Shown: positions 32,897 to 46,546, counted from the stretch's first letter. The stretch: 64,000 nucleotides of DNA from Rutidosis leptorrhynchoides (GCF_046630445.1 NC_092335.1:4755501-4819500); one strand, 5' to 3'. Notes: generated from the letters alone by a model not told the origin. Program-made: numbers and translations.

Positions 32897-33052
32897 TGTG
32901 ATGACCCGAAAATTTCTGACCAAATTTAAACTTTATCTTTAAATGATTTAATGTTTTCGACACGATAAGCAAAGTCTGTAATGTTGAGTCTCAAAGTTTT
33001 GGAACTATATTCATGTAATCAATTATTCTTTGACTGTTCTCGAAGATTCACG

Positions 33053-33166
<114 letters not shown>

Positions 33167-33756
33167 CTTAATGTGCATATATATATATACATGATTTCAA
33201 GTTATTTAGTAAACGATAGTAACATTCGATTATTGATTCGATTGATATTTAGATAAGTTAACTAAAACGTTTAAGATGAACCAGTAAAACACTAATTTGC
33301 TACAGTATTTTCGAATTGCTACAGTACCCGAAAAGCTACAGTGTTTTCGAAAATCACTATTTGCTATTTAACAAAAACACTATTTCAAAATGAAAATGTA
33401 TATGTATATACTACGAGACGATGATTTATAGAAGTATATGACCAAAACACTCGAAAGTTTAAGATACACTTTGAGTGATATAGTTTACTGATAATTTAAG
33501 ACTATATTTTAACAAGGGTACGAGTCACGAAACGTAAAGAGCCAGTTTTCTCAGCGTATGAATGGACATTCGAAAAACCGGAACCGGGACATAAGTCGCG
33601 TGATGACGTACGACTTATCGGAAAAAAAATTACAAGTCAACTATGCACGTGAATTTAATATAATATATAATTAATTATATAAATTATATATTATAAATAT
33701 AATAAATAAATATGTCGACAAGCGTAGGACAAAAACGATTGTGAGCTGGAAAAAGA

Positions 33757-33833
33757 GGCCATGCGATCGCATGGCCATTGTGCCTCAGACCCATGCGATC
33801 GCATGGAGGGCTGGGACAGGCCACATCTATAAA
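33757..33833 (+). promoter_or_regulatory. Paired palindromes and TATA box of LTR E
   Basis: GGCCATGCGATCGCATGGCC (33757-33776) and CCATGCGATCGCATGG (33791-33806) are perfect palindromes 14 bases apart. TATAAA starts at 33828, 21 bases after the second. The layout fits a core promoter with an upstream dimeric-site pair. Confidence 0.7.
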
Positions 33834-33904
33834 TTTGATCGAATTCGCGATTTGTTTCTCACAATTCAATTCACTCTCATCTCTGTCTCTTTATATATAC
33901 TTAT

Positions 33905-34060
<156 letters not shown>

Positions 34061-35490
34061 ATTATTATTAATCCAATTATTATTAGTAATATTATATTAT
34101 TAGTATTACACATAAAATACTACGACAAGGTTATGTCCAAACGATTTCAAAAATGGTTATCGAGTGAGCCTAAGCTAAGGAAACTATGGGATATAGCTAT
34201 GGAGGTTATGGGTAATGTCGTGGGTATTATTGGCAAGACAAACCTTGTGTTAATCATCTCCGTTACGTCTACGTACTTTCCTACAATATTGAATCTCAAT
34301 ATTGATACGTAAGCACTCATATTTTATCTTTTATATATTAATTGTGTATCCATGTCTAGTGCTCGAATATATGTTTATACATGCTTGTATGCAAAATTTC
34401 GTCGTTAAACAGTTTATAATGAATCACGAATTAAATACATATATTACTGCAAAAAGGTATATGATATGCATGTTTTTGGAAAGCTGGCGAAAAATCAATG
34501 ACTTTTCATTTAGATATCAAATAGTTTCTATGAACGGATTAAAAGATATGATCAACTGAATTATGATTGACGTTAATTGAAATTTCTTTTGAGTCTGCAA
34601 TTAAGATTTAAACAACTTGTTTACGAGATTGATAAAATGGATTTTTAAATATTACCAACCGAGTAAATGAATTCTTATATAAGGCACGTCTCGTTTTGTT
34701 GAACAATTGTCAAAACTGGTTGTTTTATCATATTTTAAAGCCTTATAAAAACTATAGTTTAACTTTACAAAAATTGGGAAACTATGAGAAATATTAAAAT
34801 GATTCGATTACCATGATTATTCAACTATTGTATTGAGTCAGATTGACTTTTTAAAATAACTTTTGATAACTTTTGTATGTCGATCTCGAGCATTAGGATT
34901 GTGATACACTATGACCTGACCTAGCTTGATAGACATTTATTGACCAACATATGTTCTCTAGGTTGAGATCTACGGTTATTTGGTAATCCGAGTTTCGGTC
35001 ATGTTTTGGTGAACGACTTTATATGCTGCTAAGGTGAGTTTCATTGATCCCTTTTTAATTGCTTTTACAATACATTTTGGGCTGAGAATACATGCACTTT
35101 ATTTTAAATGCAATGGATACAAGTACATACTAAATTCTATACCGAGTTTGAACCGAAAATCCCTTAGCTTTGGTAACTAGTAACTGCCGGTTATAAGAAC
35201 TGGTGGACGCGAGTAGTTTTATATGGATCCATAGGGCTTTACATTCCCATCTGTTCCAGGTATAGAAACCCTAGCCTGAACTATAAAACAGACGTATGCT
35301 ATTTGAGTGTATCGTACATGTTGGTTGCATGTTAAACACAGGGGTACTTATTAGATAGACGTTAAAGCTTAGTTACCAGGGTGCTCAATCTTGTAGAATA
35401 ATTTGATAAACGTTTCTGGATGAAACAACTGAAATCTTGTGATCCACTTTTATATACAGATTATGCGAAACACTAAAACTATGAACTCAC

Positions 35491-35530
35491 CAACCTTTGT
35501 GTTGACACTTGTTAGCATGTTTATTCTCAG
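35491..35530 (+). promoter_or_regulatory. LTR E hairpin plus CTCAG
   Basis: CAAC-CTTTGT-GTTG, a 4-bp stem, then GCATGTTTATTCTCAG. The innermost pair present in the other families is lost here (C opposite T). Confidence 0.5.
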
Positions 35531-35868
35531 GTTCCCTAGAAGTCTTCCGCTGTTTGCTTATATGTTATACAAGCTATGTGCATGGAGTCTTGCATGCTTT
35601 ATGAAAACGTTGCATTCACAAAACCATCATCATGTATCTATTTCGACTGCATTGTCAACGGAAGTATTATTGTAAACTATTATTTACGGTGATTGTCTAT
35701 ATGTAGAAATCATCAGATGTCGAAATCCTTGGATTTAAATATTCATTTATGGTATGCCTTTTCAAAAGAATGCAATGTTTACAAAACGTATCATATAGAG
35801 GTCAAATACCTCGCAATGAAATCGATGAATGACGTGTTCGTCCATATGGATTTGGAGCGATTGTCACA

Positions 35869-37740
35869 ACTAATCTTGCTTTCATCGTTATCGAAGAGTT
35901 GGTCGGGTATGGTTACCGCGGTTAGTAGTTCTACGGGAACTACTAAGCTAGCATTTGAAGGTATTAGGGATTTGATTCTCGGTGAAGACACTCGTAGGAG
36001 AAACTCGGGGGAATCATCATCCGGATCCTTGTTAAGTGCTGACAACCGGGGTAGAAAAATTGATCGTGGTGGTGAAAAGAAAGGTAGGAAGAAGTCTAAG
36101 AAGAGGTATCCATCAAAGGACTGAAGTGAAGCTATTTGTTGGGGTTGCAATCAAAAAGGACACTTTCAAATGAATTGCAAGAATTCTCTGGCGAAAGGAG
36201 TTAACTTTACCGCAGAAGATACAGATGATTCACTTTTATGTAGTGTTGAAGATTCGGTGGAGTCTTGGATTTTGGATTCGGGAGCTTCGTTTCATGCCTC
36301 ACCCACTAGGAGTTTGATGACGAATTTTTGATCGTATCATGGTAAGGTTAGATTGGCAAACAACAAAAAGCTTGAAATTGAAGGCATAGGAGATGTTGTA
36401 TTAAAAACTACTCTTGGTTCTAATTGGACTTTAAAAGACGTGAGGTTTATTCCTAAGTTGAAAAGGAAGCTTATCTCGGTTGGTCAATTAGATGAGGAAG
36501 GTAACGCGGTTACTTTTGAAAATCGCCAATGGAAGGTGGTTAAGGGTAGTAGGGTTGTGGCTCGTGGACATAAAAGGGGAACACTTTATATGGTTGAGAT
36601 GTTTGATGAAAACACGGTGGTTGCTACGGTTGATGTTGGAGTTAATTCTACACTATGGCACCGAAGGCTCAGGCATATGAGTGAAAAAGGTATGAAGATG
36701 CTTGTTTCGAGTGGGAGAATTTCGGATTTGAAGAAATTGGAGCTTGGGTTTTGTGAACCATGTGTATATGGGAAGCAAAAGAAAGCGACTTTCGGGAAAT
36801 CGGGGAATGCGCCCAAGTTGGAGAAATTGGAGCTAGTTCATATAGATGTGTTTGGTCCAACGAATGTTGAATCACACGGAGGTTCTCGCTATTATGTCAC
36901 CTTCATTGACGACTTCACTCGAAAGGTATGGGTTTATTTTCTTAAAGCTAAATTCGATGTATTTGATACTTTTGTGAAGTGGAAAGCTATGGTAGAGAAT
37001 GAAACTAACTTAAAGGTGAAGTGCTTAAAGTCGGATAATGGAGGAGAATATGGTAGTCTTGAGTTTAAAGACCATTGTGCAAAACTCGGTATTAAGATGT
37101 TAAAGACGGTACCGGAGACACCACAACACAATGGGGTCGCCGAACGTATGAATCGTACGTTGAATGAAAAGGATAAGAGTATGAGACTACATGCCGGTTT
37201 GCCTAAGATGTTTTGGACGGATGTGGTTAGTACGACGACTTATTTTATTAATAGGGGACCCTCAACACCATTGGGTTTCCGAATTCTCGAGGAAGAATAG
37301 CAAGGTAAAAATGTGAGTTATGGTCATCTTAGAATCTTTGGGTGCAATGCATATGTAAAGACCAAGGATGCGGATAGAGACAAGCTTGAGGCTAAGTCAA
37401 AGAGGTGTACTTTCATTGGTTACGGTTCGGATGAGATCGGTTATCGATGTTGGGATAACGAAGCTAGAAAAGTGATTCGTTCTCGTGATGTTACCTTTGA
37501 TGAGGATTTGGTTTATGGCAAACCGGAAACGGAGTGTCCTAAACCGGATTATGTTACTTTTGACGATGTTTCTATTGATGATCTTGCAGGTTCTAGTGGG
37601 AGTTCGGGTAACAATGTATTACCGAATAATGGTGAGGCGTCACAAAGTGCTAATGATGAAGATGGTTCGAAAAGCGGTGAAAGTTCCGAACATAGTGGGA
37701 GTTCTAGTGATGAGGAGGAGGATGATGGAACCGGTCCAAC
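35869..37740 (+). pseudogene. Copia gag C-terminus, protease and integrase
   Basis: Continues the gag frame after LTR E. Visible in order: a zinc knuckle with CWGCNQKGHFQMNC (about 36137-36178); protease with WILDSGASFH (about 36265-36294); GAG-pre-integrase with LWHRRLRHMS; and an integrase core with VHIDVFGP, LKSDNGGEY and PQHNGVAERMNRTL, that is the DDE residues. Then come YGHLRIFGCNAYVK and a Ser/Glu-rich linker. Stops: TGA 36122-36124, TGA 36329-36331 and TAG 37298-37300. The integrase would insert the cDNA into the genome. The frame is cut at 37740 by element B. Confidence 0.9.
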
Positions 37741-38634
37741 TGTAGTGACCCGAGAAAATTTTGACTAATTTTAAACCGAACTCTCGATACGATTCAATAT
37801 TTTGACACGATAAGCAAAGTCTGTAAAGTTAAGTCTCAAAATTTTTGAAGTGTTTCATATGACCTTCGACTGTTCTCGACAATTCACGAACAACTATTTG
37901 TAAATAGATACATATATATATGTGTGTGTATATAAATGTGTATATAAATACTACTTGGAAATATACAAAATAATATTAAATCCATTTGTTTAAAAATATA
38001 TAATATATATTTATGTGATAAAACTTGTTATTTAAAACTGATTATATATATAGAGAGAGTGAATGGAAAATGAATGATTTTGAGCTTAATTAGTAAACGT
38101 CAGTAACACTCGGTTGATGTTTTGTTAGTTTTAATATAGATATTGTACATGTTCATGAAGGATTGAAATAAAAGTTGGACTGTAAATTGATTACGAAGAT
38201 TTTAGATTTGTCAAAAATATTTTTACCTTTTTAAGTTTAAATATTAGTACTCCGTACATATAAATTGGAACAGAAAATAAATATTTATCTAACCTTTCTG
38301 ATCAGGTTTCAAACAGTTAATGAGTGAAATAATTAATTATATTTAATCAAAAAGTTTGGGATTTTTAGGAACACTTTTATCCGTAACTGTTTAGCAATGG
38401 ACACACCCCGTGAAAAGTGTGGCGGCTTACTATTTAATTGTTGAAATTATGATCTAAAGTGTTTCTTTCACAGAATATATTTAATCACACATTCATGAAT
38501 CCATTACCAACTTTATCATATTAAACCAAATAAGAGTCACGAGATTTTAAAGATTACAATAATGACTTTATTTTTTTTCTTTTTAACATTCAATTCATTC
38601 AGGCATGTTTTCATTTCCTTGTAATATTAATGCA

Positions 38635-38636
<2 letters not shown>

Positions 38637-38706
<70 letters not shown>

Positions 38707-38720
38707 TATATATATATGAG
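38637..38720. repeat. (TA)n microsatellite in the 5' LTR of B
   Basis: About 80 bases; the matching array in the 3' LTR (46470-46541) is shorter. Confidence 0.95.
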
Positions 38721-39589
38721 AAGCATGAGAAAACCACAATCCACAACCATACCTTCACCCACTTTACGATTTCCTTCTCCTATCACCGCCTTCCACCACC
38801 TCTCAACCATCATCACCCACCGGCATACACCACACGCCACCACCTTCAACAATAAAACCACCTTCAAACCATCATCATCACCTTAGGTTTTGAAACTGTT
38901 TCATTTTTGTTGTTGTTGTTTGTTCTTGTCGTGATCAACCAAAACCGCCATTGTCACCATCACTTTGAGAAGCCACCACCATCATGAGCCACCCTAATCA
39001 TAACAACAACCATCATCACCACCATAAGTCCACCATCACCTCACCATATTTTTTTTTCCTTTCCTTCTTTATCGTTCCCGTTTTTATTTTTGTTTCTTTT
39101 TCCTACTGTCGCTGCTACAGCAGCAATTCTATTTCTGTTTATGCCCGATCGAACAAACACAGTCCGCTGCAAAACAACCGCAAACCACCACCTGTTGCCC
39201 CGCTTGTTTCTACTTCGTTTAACGAATTACTACTATATTCATACATTTCTGTTAGATGAAGATTAAGAAGATGACGTTGCATTAATGACGATGATAATGA
39301 TGCTGTACAACGAAAACTGTGATGGTGAGCGAAGCGATAATTAGGAAGTATATGAACGATGGGGTTAATAATATCATGATATGGTTATGACTACGTTAAT
39401 TATGGTGGTGGTGATTACACGATGATTATGATACTTATATAATCATGATTTTTTTTTTGATTAAGATTAATGATGATTATGCGTATGTGATGAATAATAA
39501 AGATGATGCCCGATGGATAGATGATGAAGAAGAAGGATACTGTCAGACAGGGTTAAAGGAATTTAATTCAAAAATTTAATAAGAAAGAT

Positions 39590-39885
39590 ACAAGCAGTTT
39601 AATGGTTTGGAGTGTTGGGGTCAAACGAGAGGTCATGTGTTCGATTCTCGTCTGTGCAGTTTTCTTTTCTTTTTTTATTAAACACTCTTGGGTAAATTAA
39701 ACTATAAGTGGATTGGGCTGCGGTGGGCCGTTTTGCAAAGTTGGGTTGGACCGAAACCCTACACGTACCCATGCTAAATAAATTACAATGCAAGATGAAT
39801 CAAGAAAACAGTGTGGTTCAACGGTTTAGGTGTGTTTCGGGTTAGCAAGAGGTTTAGGTTCGAGCCTTGTCTGAGGCATTTCTTT
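39590..39885 (+). mobile_element. tRNA-like (SINE-like) modules within LTR B
   Basis: The second module has a perfect A box TGGTTCAACGG (39814-39824) and a B box GGTTCGAGCC (39857-39866), 32 bases apart, the correct Pol III type 2 spacing, then a T-rich tail. The first module has a B box GTTCGATTC (39639-39647) but a poor A box. Both recur in the 3' LTR (second module at 47637-47690), so they were in the LTR before this insertion. Confidence 0.55.
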
Positions 39886-39909
39886 TAGGAGACGTTTTTA
39901 AAGGTAGTT

Positions 39910-40015
<106 letters not shown>

Positions 40016-41232
40016 AAATTATTATTTTTATTGTTATTATTGTTATTATTACTGGTATTATAATTATTATCATTGTTATTATTATTAATATATGTATTGT
40101 TATTATTATTATCATTATTATTAATGACATAAGTATTATATTTAAAATGATTATTAGTATAGTTATTATAAAACTTATTATCATTTGTTGTAAAATGTTT
40201 ATTTTTATAGTTAGTATTATTATTAGTACTAGTAGTATTATTATCATCGACACGATTTTACATATACATTATTTTACCATAATTATTATTAAAAGTAATT
40301 ATTTTTATCATGATTATTAAGATTACCTTTTTATTTAAAATTTACATTTTTATTTTTATTATTATTACTTTAAATATTATCATTATCACTATCATATTTT
40401 ACTACAAATAAAGTGACAAATGTTATTATAAAAAAAAATTAATATTTTCAACATCATTATTAAATCTAATTATTTATTATTTTGGTATTATCATTAATTT
40501 AACAAATAAATAATATTGTATATAAGTATATTTAATACGCATAACTTAACTATATTAATATTTATATATATATGAAATAAATAATAAAACTAATAAAACA
40601 TTAAGATGATATCATTTATAATAATTTATATATCTACTCGATTACAAGTACATATTTTAATATATATATATATGAATAATATAGGTTCGTGAATCTGAGG
40701 CCAACCCTGCATTGTTCAATATCATCATATGTATTTTTACTACAAAATACAGTATTGTGAGTTTCATTTGCTCCATTTTTAAATGGTTTTGCAATATATA
40801 TTTTTGGGACTGAGAATACATGCGCTGCTTTTATAAATATTTTACGAAATAGACACAAGTACTTAAGATTTCATTCTATGGTTGGATTATTAACCGAATA
40901 TCGCCCTTCAAGTCTGGTAACCTAAGAATTTAGGGAAATGGCCCCTGATTGACGCGAATCCTAAAGATAGATCTATGGAACTTGACAAGTCCCATTCGGG
41001 GTACGAATGCTTTAGTACTTCGAGATAATTATACAGACGAGAGGTTCTGTTTTGGGGATATTCTATGCATTAAGTTAACGTCGGTTACCAGGTGTTTAAC
41101 CCATATGAATGATTTTTATCTCCATGCAGTTTGCGAAATGCCTGATATGAGATGTATGTTTATGGAAAAATGAAATCTTGTGGTCTATTAAAATGATGAA
41201 AATGATTGTTTATGATAAACTAATGAACTCAC

Positions 41233-41272
41233 CAACCTTTTGGTTGACACTTTAAAGCATGTTTATTCTCAG
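41233..41272 (+). promoter_or_regulatory. LTR B hairpin plus CTCAG
   Basis: CAACC-TTTT-GGTTG stem-loop, then GCATGTTTATTCTCAG. Repeated in the 3' LTR from 49010. Confidence 0.55.
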
Positions 41273-41595
41273 GTATGAAAGAAGTCTTCCGCTGTGAAAT
41301 TGCTCATTTTAAAGCTATTACTTGGAGTCATTCATGACATATTTCAAAAGATGTTGCATTCGAGTCATTGAGTTCATCAAGATTATTATTAAGTCAATTA
41401 TAGTTGAATATATTATGAAATGGTATCCATGCCGTCAACTCTAGATGTAAAGAAAGTTTGTCTTTTAAAAACGAATGCAATGTTTGTAAAATGTATCCTA
41501 TAGAGGTCAAGTACCTCGCGATGTAATCAACTATTGTGAATCGTTTGTAATCGATATGGACTTCGTCCAGATGGATTAGGACGGGTCATTAGAGT

Positions 41596-41607
41596 TGGTA
41601 TCAGAGC
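41596..41607 (+). promoter_or_regulatory. Primer-binding site of element B
   Basis: TGGTATCAGAGC, two bases after the LTR end; intact, unlike the copy in element A. Confidence 0.9.
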
Positions 41608-42001
41608 GGTGGTCTTAGCGAACCAGGTCTTGCATTAGTGTGTCTAATTAATAGTTGTTTAGATGCATTAGTGAGTCTGGACTTCGACCGTGTCCGCATG
41701 TCAAAAGTTTTGCTTATCACTTAGTGTCGAAAATTATTTTCTTATCATCCTTAAAGTCTAGACACATCTTACTGCCTCTATTGCCTAGATAGTGTATAGA
41801 CAAAACTCATATTTTAGCATATCTGCTAATTCATATCGTAGCGTATCTGTTACTGTTACCTTTGCCTGACAGCTTCCGTAGATTCCTCCGTAACTTATGG
41901 GATTTTAGTATTATATATGCATATGTAAATTATGTATTGCAGGGTACTAATCTACATCCTATTCTATTCCTTATCGAAAATCCTCCATCTGATCGTACGA
42001 G

Positions 42002-42534
42002 ATGAGTCCCTCAACCAGTTCGAGTCCCTTAGATTCCGATAGCTATTCCGATAGTTATTCCTACAGCTATTCCGATATGGATTTCCACTCGAACTCCGAA
42101 AGCAGTATAACCAGAATGAATCAACCAATCAGTCATCCCCAATTCATCTGATGAGTTTGTAGTCGACTTAAACAATGGAGACGCGAAGAAGGCGACCCTT
42201 TCCATCCACCAAATTGCCCTCTTGGCGAAGAACCTGAAGCACCTACTGGAGAATCTATCCGAAACACCATTTTCAGCCTCATTTCCAGAGTAGTTCGACA
42301 CGATTATATTCTATCCACAATTCTAAACCTTATTCATCTGCTCGTTCCGACCGACAATCATCCCGGGATAATAGAAGAAGTTAGCGAACTTCGCGCTCGA
42401 GTAATCAATTTGGAGAATACGGTGCAAAATCTACCAGCTTCAGCAACATCACCGGCACCATCAGCACCATCAATAATAGCACCAGTACCATCAACAATCC
42501 ATGCCTCAATATCACCATCTGTACTTCGAGTATG
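42002..42534 (+). pseudogene. Decayed accessory ORF of element B
   Basis: A 49-codon frame from ATG 42002 (Ser/Tyr/Asp repeats such as YSDSYSYSYSD) ends at TGA 42149-42151. Protein-like text then continues in two other frames: LSIHQIALLAKNLKHLL to a TAG near 42291, then a segment with EEVSELRARVINLENTV and an Ala/Pro/Ser-rich tail to TGA near 42534. The heptad-like stretch suggests a coiled coil. Position and N-terminal style match the acidic leader ORF of element A. Function unknown. Confidence 0.5.
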
Positions 42535-42769
42535 ATCTTCGTTCTACGTATCGTTCTACCTCATTTATCTTCGTTCGATATGGCGAATATGTAATCTCTA
42601 AAGTTTTAGAGATTATTTATTCTAGTTCCAACGAAAACTAAATGAGTTTAATATTATGTTAACTCATTAAATCCATGATTACATCTGAAGAAAATATATA
42701 TGTATATATATGTTTTCATAAAGATTGTAATTAAAAATTCTTTTGTACAAACTGTTAATGGTGAAAATA

Positions 42770-42795
42770 TTTTAACGGGTAGGTAATACCCGAGG
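42770..42795 (+). promoter_or_regulatory. Internal PPT-end motif copy in element B
   Basis: AACGGGTAGGTA, then ATACCCG, matching the internal motif of element A at 7568 and the motif 5' of the 3' LTR at 45556. Confidence 0.4.
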
Positions 42796-45532
42796 AATAT
42801 TTAGATTTTACATTAATAAGTTACATTGTACGTTCTTCGAATCAGATTCAACAGTCATTTACTATCCTACTTACATCCACAGATATACGTATCCGTTCAC
42901 CGCAGAATAACCATTTTCATTCAAATTCATATTTGGATTTTGACCTATCAGAATCCAACAAGTGGCATAATGAAGAAAACATTTAACAAAATAAAATTTG
43001 TTAGAAACTGACAAATTAACTATGAGGAATTTTGTTAAGAATTCATGCTAACAAAATCCTAGCTAACTATTCCTAGCTAACTGTTAATTCTGTATTACAT
43101 TTATTTATCGCAATTTATTTATATCAATTTAATTATCGCAATTTTAATTCTCGCAATTTTATTTTTCGTCATTTAATTTCTGTTATTTATTTTACGCACT
43201 TTAAATATCGGGACACGTATACAAGGTTTTGACATATCATATCGACACATCTATATATATTATTTGGAATCACCATAGACAATCTATATGCAGTAATGAT
43301 CGAGTTCTCTATACAGGGTTGAGGTTGATTCTCAAATAATATATATAGTTTGAGTTGTGATCGAGTCTGAGACATGTACACGGGTCACGATATGTATTAA
43401 TTAATTCAAATATTATATATTAAACTATATATGAATTATTGGACTGTTAACTGTGAACTAACGACTATGGACTAATATCATTGGACAATTAAAATGAATT
43501 AAAATATTGATTATAACATATGAAACTAAACATTTCTTCAAGTTTGCCACTTGATCTCATCTTAAACCTCATTTGTATCTTGACGATTACAATCTGCGAT
43601 TCAAACCTTTCATAATTCTTGAAAACACTTCAATCGATAAGATGAACCAACCGCACTTCATCCACAGAAGAAGAGATTGATGCATATAGTTATGCACCTG
43701 AAAACACTCGAAACCTGAGTAAACGTTTAACACGTGTCTGTGCTTGCTCCTTTGGCATTGTTATTACTGAAAATAACATTGTAACTCTTTTTCAAATTAG
43801 CCAATTTTGTCACAGCTTCAGCAAATCAACTTCGACTTCCATTCGAATTAGCCTTATTATAACCTCGATATATAAGTTTTCTTGTCGTCATCGTTACCAG
43901 AGAACCTTTTATATTCCACCATATTACCGTCAACGTTTAATCATTTAAAAACACAATTCTCCTAAAACTACCTCGGATTGATAACCGAAGATTCAGATAT
44001 CGTAGCATTAAATGCAGAGGAAACAGAAAAATTGTAGATGATCTAAACGGCCAAAAGTTTGATGATAAGGAAGGGAGTGTTAGGAACGCTCGATAGAAAA
44101 TTTAGTACTGAAAAACAGATTGAGCAATCCATGAAGGAGACCAAGGCCAAATACCAGGACCATACCATATATTCAAAGAATCTAGATAATTCTGTAACCA
44201 ATGAAATCTTTAGAGAAAACCTTGCTCTATACTCATATTAAATCTTGTGGAAAATCTTTCTTCATCAACCTTCGATCTTAGAAATTCTGAAAATATCATC
44301 ATAAATGTCTTCGATATTTCTGAGGATATTTTCATAACTCTTCTTATCCGAAATTAGTTATCTCTTCGTGCTATCTGTGTTACATCAAAACAAAAAAAAA
44401 AACTATTTTAGTTTCTAAATTCTAAAACCTTCGAGTTTAAAATATGAATGATTTTGAAGTAGTGTTGGGAACTGAAGCATGAGTTAGTATAATATAATGA
44501 CACTTGATCAACGTGATTATATTACAGTAAGTCATGCTGAGTTTCTAATGAAACGTGATGATTCACAGACCATAACATCATCATGTGCCATGTTACACAA
44601 TTCTTACATTCTACCGAATCTTCAAACATATCAAGAACATATTTTCTTGATAGTTCTATCTTTCCTCTTAAATTCTGGTAATTTAACCAATCAAGATCGT
44701 GCTATTACAATCACTCTCTTAGAACGCTAGTCATGTTCATTCGAAATTCATACTTACGAACTCTGGACCATTATTCGCTTGATCTAAAGTCAGGAAGATA
44801 AAACAAAAGCATGAAGCTTCAAAATATCAATGGGAGTATAAAGCACGGTAAATTGGAGAGAGTATTAACTATGGATATCAATGATTATGGAAAGATAGAA
44901 GCAGGGACTCCAAAATATAAGTGAAAATATAAAGCCCAACAGCAACGCCGAAATTACAAACTGTGGATATCAGTGCGTATAGCAATATAAAGACACGGGA
45001 GGATTATAAATACAATAATCCCTAGAGCATAGTAGAAATAAACAGATTCTTCCGGTGAGAGTTGGAAAAGAAGAACGATCATCGCGATAGTCAGAATAAG
45101 AACAAGGATTAGAACCGGATTAAGCATTATTATAATCTTTTGGATATATGAACTGAGAAAGAAGGTATAGAAGTGGTGGAAACTAATGGAACGGAAAAGG
45201 AAAATTTATAATGGAAATATCAGACAGAATAATCGAGGCAGATCACCGTATTTAATTATAGAGATCTTAATTCCCTTATTCACTGAAGAAGCAAATCTTT
45301 TAGATTTCGAAAATTTTCTTAAAATCCCTTGAATTTCGGAATTCAATCGTGACTACGTCACCGGACAAGTCGAATCTTCATTTACTCATTTCACTCTTTT
45401 GTGATAACTTCATTCGTACTCTTCGAATAATCGAATTATTTTATCCATATTACTCAATGATGATAAAACTCTATTTATCAACTCATACTCGTCATAAAAA
45501 CATTATTATTTTTAGCCATGACTACCTCACTC
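42796..45532 (+). other. Non-coding interior of element B
   Basis: No gag or pol motif is visible in any frame. ORFs of 60-77 codons (42826, 44059, 44497, 45349) lack recognisable content. A stretch at 43201-43390 is clearly related to LTR A at about 4497-4690 (shared words CGACACATCTATATATAT, TACAGGGTTGAGGTTGATTC and GTTTGAGTTGTGATC). Confidence 0.65.
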
Positions 45533-45568
45533 AAATTTCGGGACGAAATTTCTTTAACGGGTAGGTAC
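45533..45568 (+). promoter_or_regulatory. Inverted repeat and PPT-like end of element B
   Basis: AAATTTCG-GGA-CGAAATTT, then AACGGGTAGGTAC against the 3' LTR, the same as in element A apart from the short T-rich spacer. Confidence 0.6.
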
Positions 45569-46467
45569 TGTAGTGACCCGAAAAATTTCGACTAATTTTA
45601 AACTGAACTCTCGATACGATTCAATATTTTGACACGATAAGCAAAGTCTGTAAAGTTAAGTCTCAAAATTTTTGAAGTGTTTCATATATTCAATTGACCT
45701 TCGACTGTTCTCGACGATTCACGAACAACTATTTGTAAATAGATACATATATATGTGTGTGTATATAAATGTGTATATAAATACTACTTGGAAATATACA
45801 AAATAATATTAAATTCATTTGTTTAAAAATATATAATATATATTTATGTGATAAAACTTGTTATTTAAAACTGATTATATATATATAGAGAGTGAATGGA
45901 AAATGAATGATTTCGAGCTTAATTAGTAAACGTTAGTAACACTCGGTTGATGTTTTGTTAGTTTTAATATAGATATTGTACATGTTCATGAAGGATTGAA
46001 ATAAAAGTTGGACTGTAAATTGATTACGAAGATTTTAGATTTGTCAAAAATATTTTTACCTTTTTAAGTTTAAATATTAGTACTCCGTACATATAAATTG
46101 GAACAGAAAATAAATATTTATCTAACCTTTCTGATCAGGTTTCAAACAGTTAATGAGTGAAATAATTAATTATATTTAATCTAAAAGTTTGGGATTTTTA
46201 AGAACACTTTTATCCGTAACTGTTTAGCAATGGACACACCCCGTGAAAAGTGTGGCGGCTTACTATTTAATTGTTGAAATTATGATCTAAAGTGTTTCTT
46301 TCACAGAATATATTTAATCACACATTCATGAATCCATTACCAACTTTATCATATTAAACCAAATAAGAGTCACAAGATTTTAAAGATTACAATAATGACT
46401 TTATTTTTTTTCTTTTTAACATTCAATTCATTCAGGCATGTTTTCATTTCCTTGTAATATTATAGCA

Positions 46468-46546
<79 letters not shown>

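Noticed and set aside
38984-39259. Small protein-like ORF with a hydrophobic stretch inside LTR B
   Set aside because: Within the CCACC-rich LTR part, and the second LTR copy does not keep the same frame.
39596-39661. Candidate functional tRNA gene
   Set aside because: The B box is good but the A box is poor and no cloverleaf could be drawn; kept only as a tRNA-like module.
44059-44241. 60-codon ORF in the interior of element B as a gag remnant
   Set aside because: No zinc knuckle, protease or gag motif; chance openness cannot be excluded.
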